Source: an uncultured Sphingomonadales bacterium (GTDB taxonomy: Bacteria; Pseudomonadota; Alphaproteobacteria; Sphingomonadales; Sphingomonadaceae). Taken from it: a DNA stretch of 7,394 nucleotides. The notes beneath the pieces are model-generated. The model had not been told where the DNA came from. It ran no database searches and saw only the letters and a program-made list of their open reading frames with translations. The DNA is taken from the NCBI GenBank assembly GCA_903911985.1, contig CAIWFP010000430.1:1-7394 (forward strand), written 5' to 3'. A program made the translations under genes and the position numbers. Below, piece after piece: positions 7,181 to 7,394 of the stretch (position 1 is its first letter; each line of letters starts with the position of its first letter).

Positions 7181-7245
7181 TTAAGGAGGGTTGGGGCTTC
7201 GTCGTAGTGACGAAGGAACGAAGATGAAGCCCCAACCCTCCTTGA
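7181..7245 (+). repeat. Inverted repeat/hairpin over the orfA start codon
   Basis: AAGGAGGGTTGGGGCTTC at 7183-7200 is matched by its perfect reverse complement at 7226-7243. Allowing G-U pairs at 7201/7225 and 7182/7244, the stem extends to about 7181-7203 with 7223-7245, leaving a 19-nt loop (7204-7222). In RNA the start codon of orfA (7224-7226) would be in the stem and its AAGGA ribosome binding site (7213-7217) in the loop. I infer a role in limiting transposase translation from transcripts entering from outside the element. The left arm may also be part of the IS terminal repeat. Confidence 0.85.
7213..7217 (+). promoter_or_regulatory. Ribosome binding site of IS orfA
   Basis: AAGGA lies 6 nt before the ATG at 7224 and supports this start. 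It falls in the loop of the surrounding hairpin. Confidence 0.65.
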
Positions 7246-7394
7246 AAAAATCGCCGGTAAAGGCCCCTGCTGAGCGGGTGGTGAAGGATATTCGGCGCCA
7301 GACCCGGCGCCATTTCTCAGCCGAGGACAAAATCCGCATCGTGCTGGACGGCCTGCGCGGCGATGACAGCATTGCCGAGCTGTGCCGCAAGGAA
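7224..7394 (+). CDS. IS3-family transposase OrfA, N-terminal part (cut by right edge)
   Basis: 57 codons are visible from the ATG at 7224 to the window end with no stop. After a basic leader (MKPQPSLKKSPVKAPAERVV), residues about 28-57 read RRHFSAEDKIRIVLDGLRGD then DSIAELCRKE. This is the opening of the helix-turn-helix (HTH_Tnp_1 type) found in OrfA of IS3-family elements, where it binds the terminal repeats. OrfA alone is regulatory; the active transposase is normally an OrfAB fusion made by programmed frameshifting, and neither the frameshift site nor orfB is within view. The first codons (about 1-7) are encoded by one arm of the hairpin. The family call rests on recognition of this N-terminus; whether the copy is intact cannot be judged. 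Confidence 0.85.
   Translation, partial: MKPQPSLKKSPVKAPAERVVKDIRRQTRRHFSAEDKIRIVLDGLRGDDSIAELCRKE

Larger units (their letters stand above)
7175..7394 (+). mobile_element. Left end of an IS3-type insertion sequence (partial)
   Basis: The orfA reading frame at 7224 identifies an insertion sequence entering from the right. IS3-family elements usually begin with 5'-TG, and TG dinucleotides at 7175 and 7177 (TGTGAATTAAGG) lie a suitable 45-50 bp before orfA. The exact boundary, terminal repeat and target duplication cannot be set without the right end. The element lies about 70 bp downstream of glcG in the same orientation, so it does not interrupt any visible gene. OrfB, with the DDE catalytic domain normally made by -1 frameshifting in this family, would lie beyond the window. 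Confidence 0.75.

Noticed and set aside
7181..7390. 69-codon minus-strand ORF at the right edge
   Set aside because: It is antisense to IS orfA, which has the recognisable transposase helix-turn-helix and a good ribosome binding site.
1..7394. CRISPR array, tRNA/rRNA, riboswitch or defence system
   Set aside because: No spaced direct repeats, tRNA cloverleaf or conserved RNA motif was seen. Nearly all of the window is explained by the regulator, the glc operon and the IS.

Overview
The window carries an almost complete glycolate utilisation (glc) operon on the + strand. It is flanked on the left by a divergent, truncated LysR-family regulator and on the right by the start of an IS3-type insertion sequence. 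Base composition is GC-rich, with the third-position bias that produces many long antisense shadow ORFs. Protein style and gene order suggest an alphaproteobacterium, possibly of the Sphingomonadales. That placement is an inference from general resemblance, since there is no rRNA or other phylogenetic marker here.

Layout: 1-489 (-) is the N-terminal 163 residues of a LysR-type regulator of the CrgA-like subgroup, and it runs off the left edge. Positions 490-603 are the divergent promoter region. The operon follows: glcB (malate synthase G, 604-2718), glcD (FAD subunit of glycolate oxidase, 2723-4216), glcE (second FAD-binding-type subunit, 4216-5382), glcF (iron-sulfur subunit, 5360-6679) and glcG (GlcG/HbpS-family small protein, 6676-7104). 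The junctions are very tight: a 4-nt gap, a 1-nt TGATG overlap, a 23-nt overlap and a 4-nt ATGA overlap. This argues for one transcript and coupled translation. After glcG there are about 70 bp without a clear intrinsic terminator. The left end of the insertion sequence follows, with its first ORF (orfA, 7224 onward) cut by the right edge.

How the genes work together: GlcD, GlcE and GlcF form the membrane-associated glycolate dehydrogenase that oxidises glycolate to glyoxylate and passes electrons to the respiratory chain. GlcB condenses glyoxylate with acetyl-CoA to give malate, feeding the carbon into the TCA cycle. GlcG is a common companion of unknown role. The LysR protein is the obvious candidate regulator, in place of the GntR-family GlcC of E. 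coli, and glcB comes first rather than late in the operon.

The metabolic part is ordinary biology and I see no undescribed system in it. The most unusual structure is at the right edge: a perfect 18-bp inverted repeat at the IS left end, extendable to about 23 bp with wobble pairs. It pairs the IS leader with the orfA start codon and places the orfA ribosome binding site in the loop.
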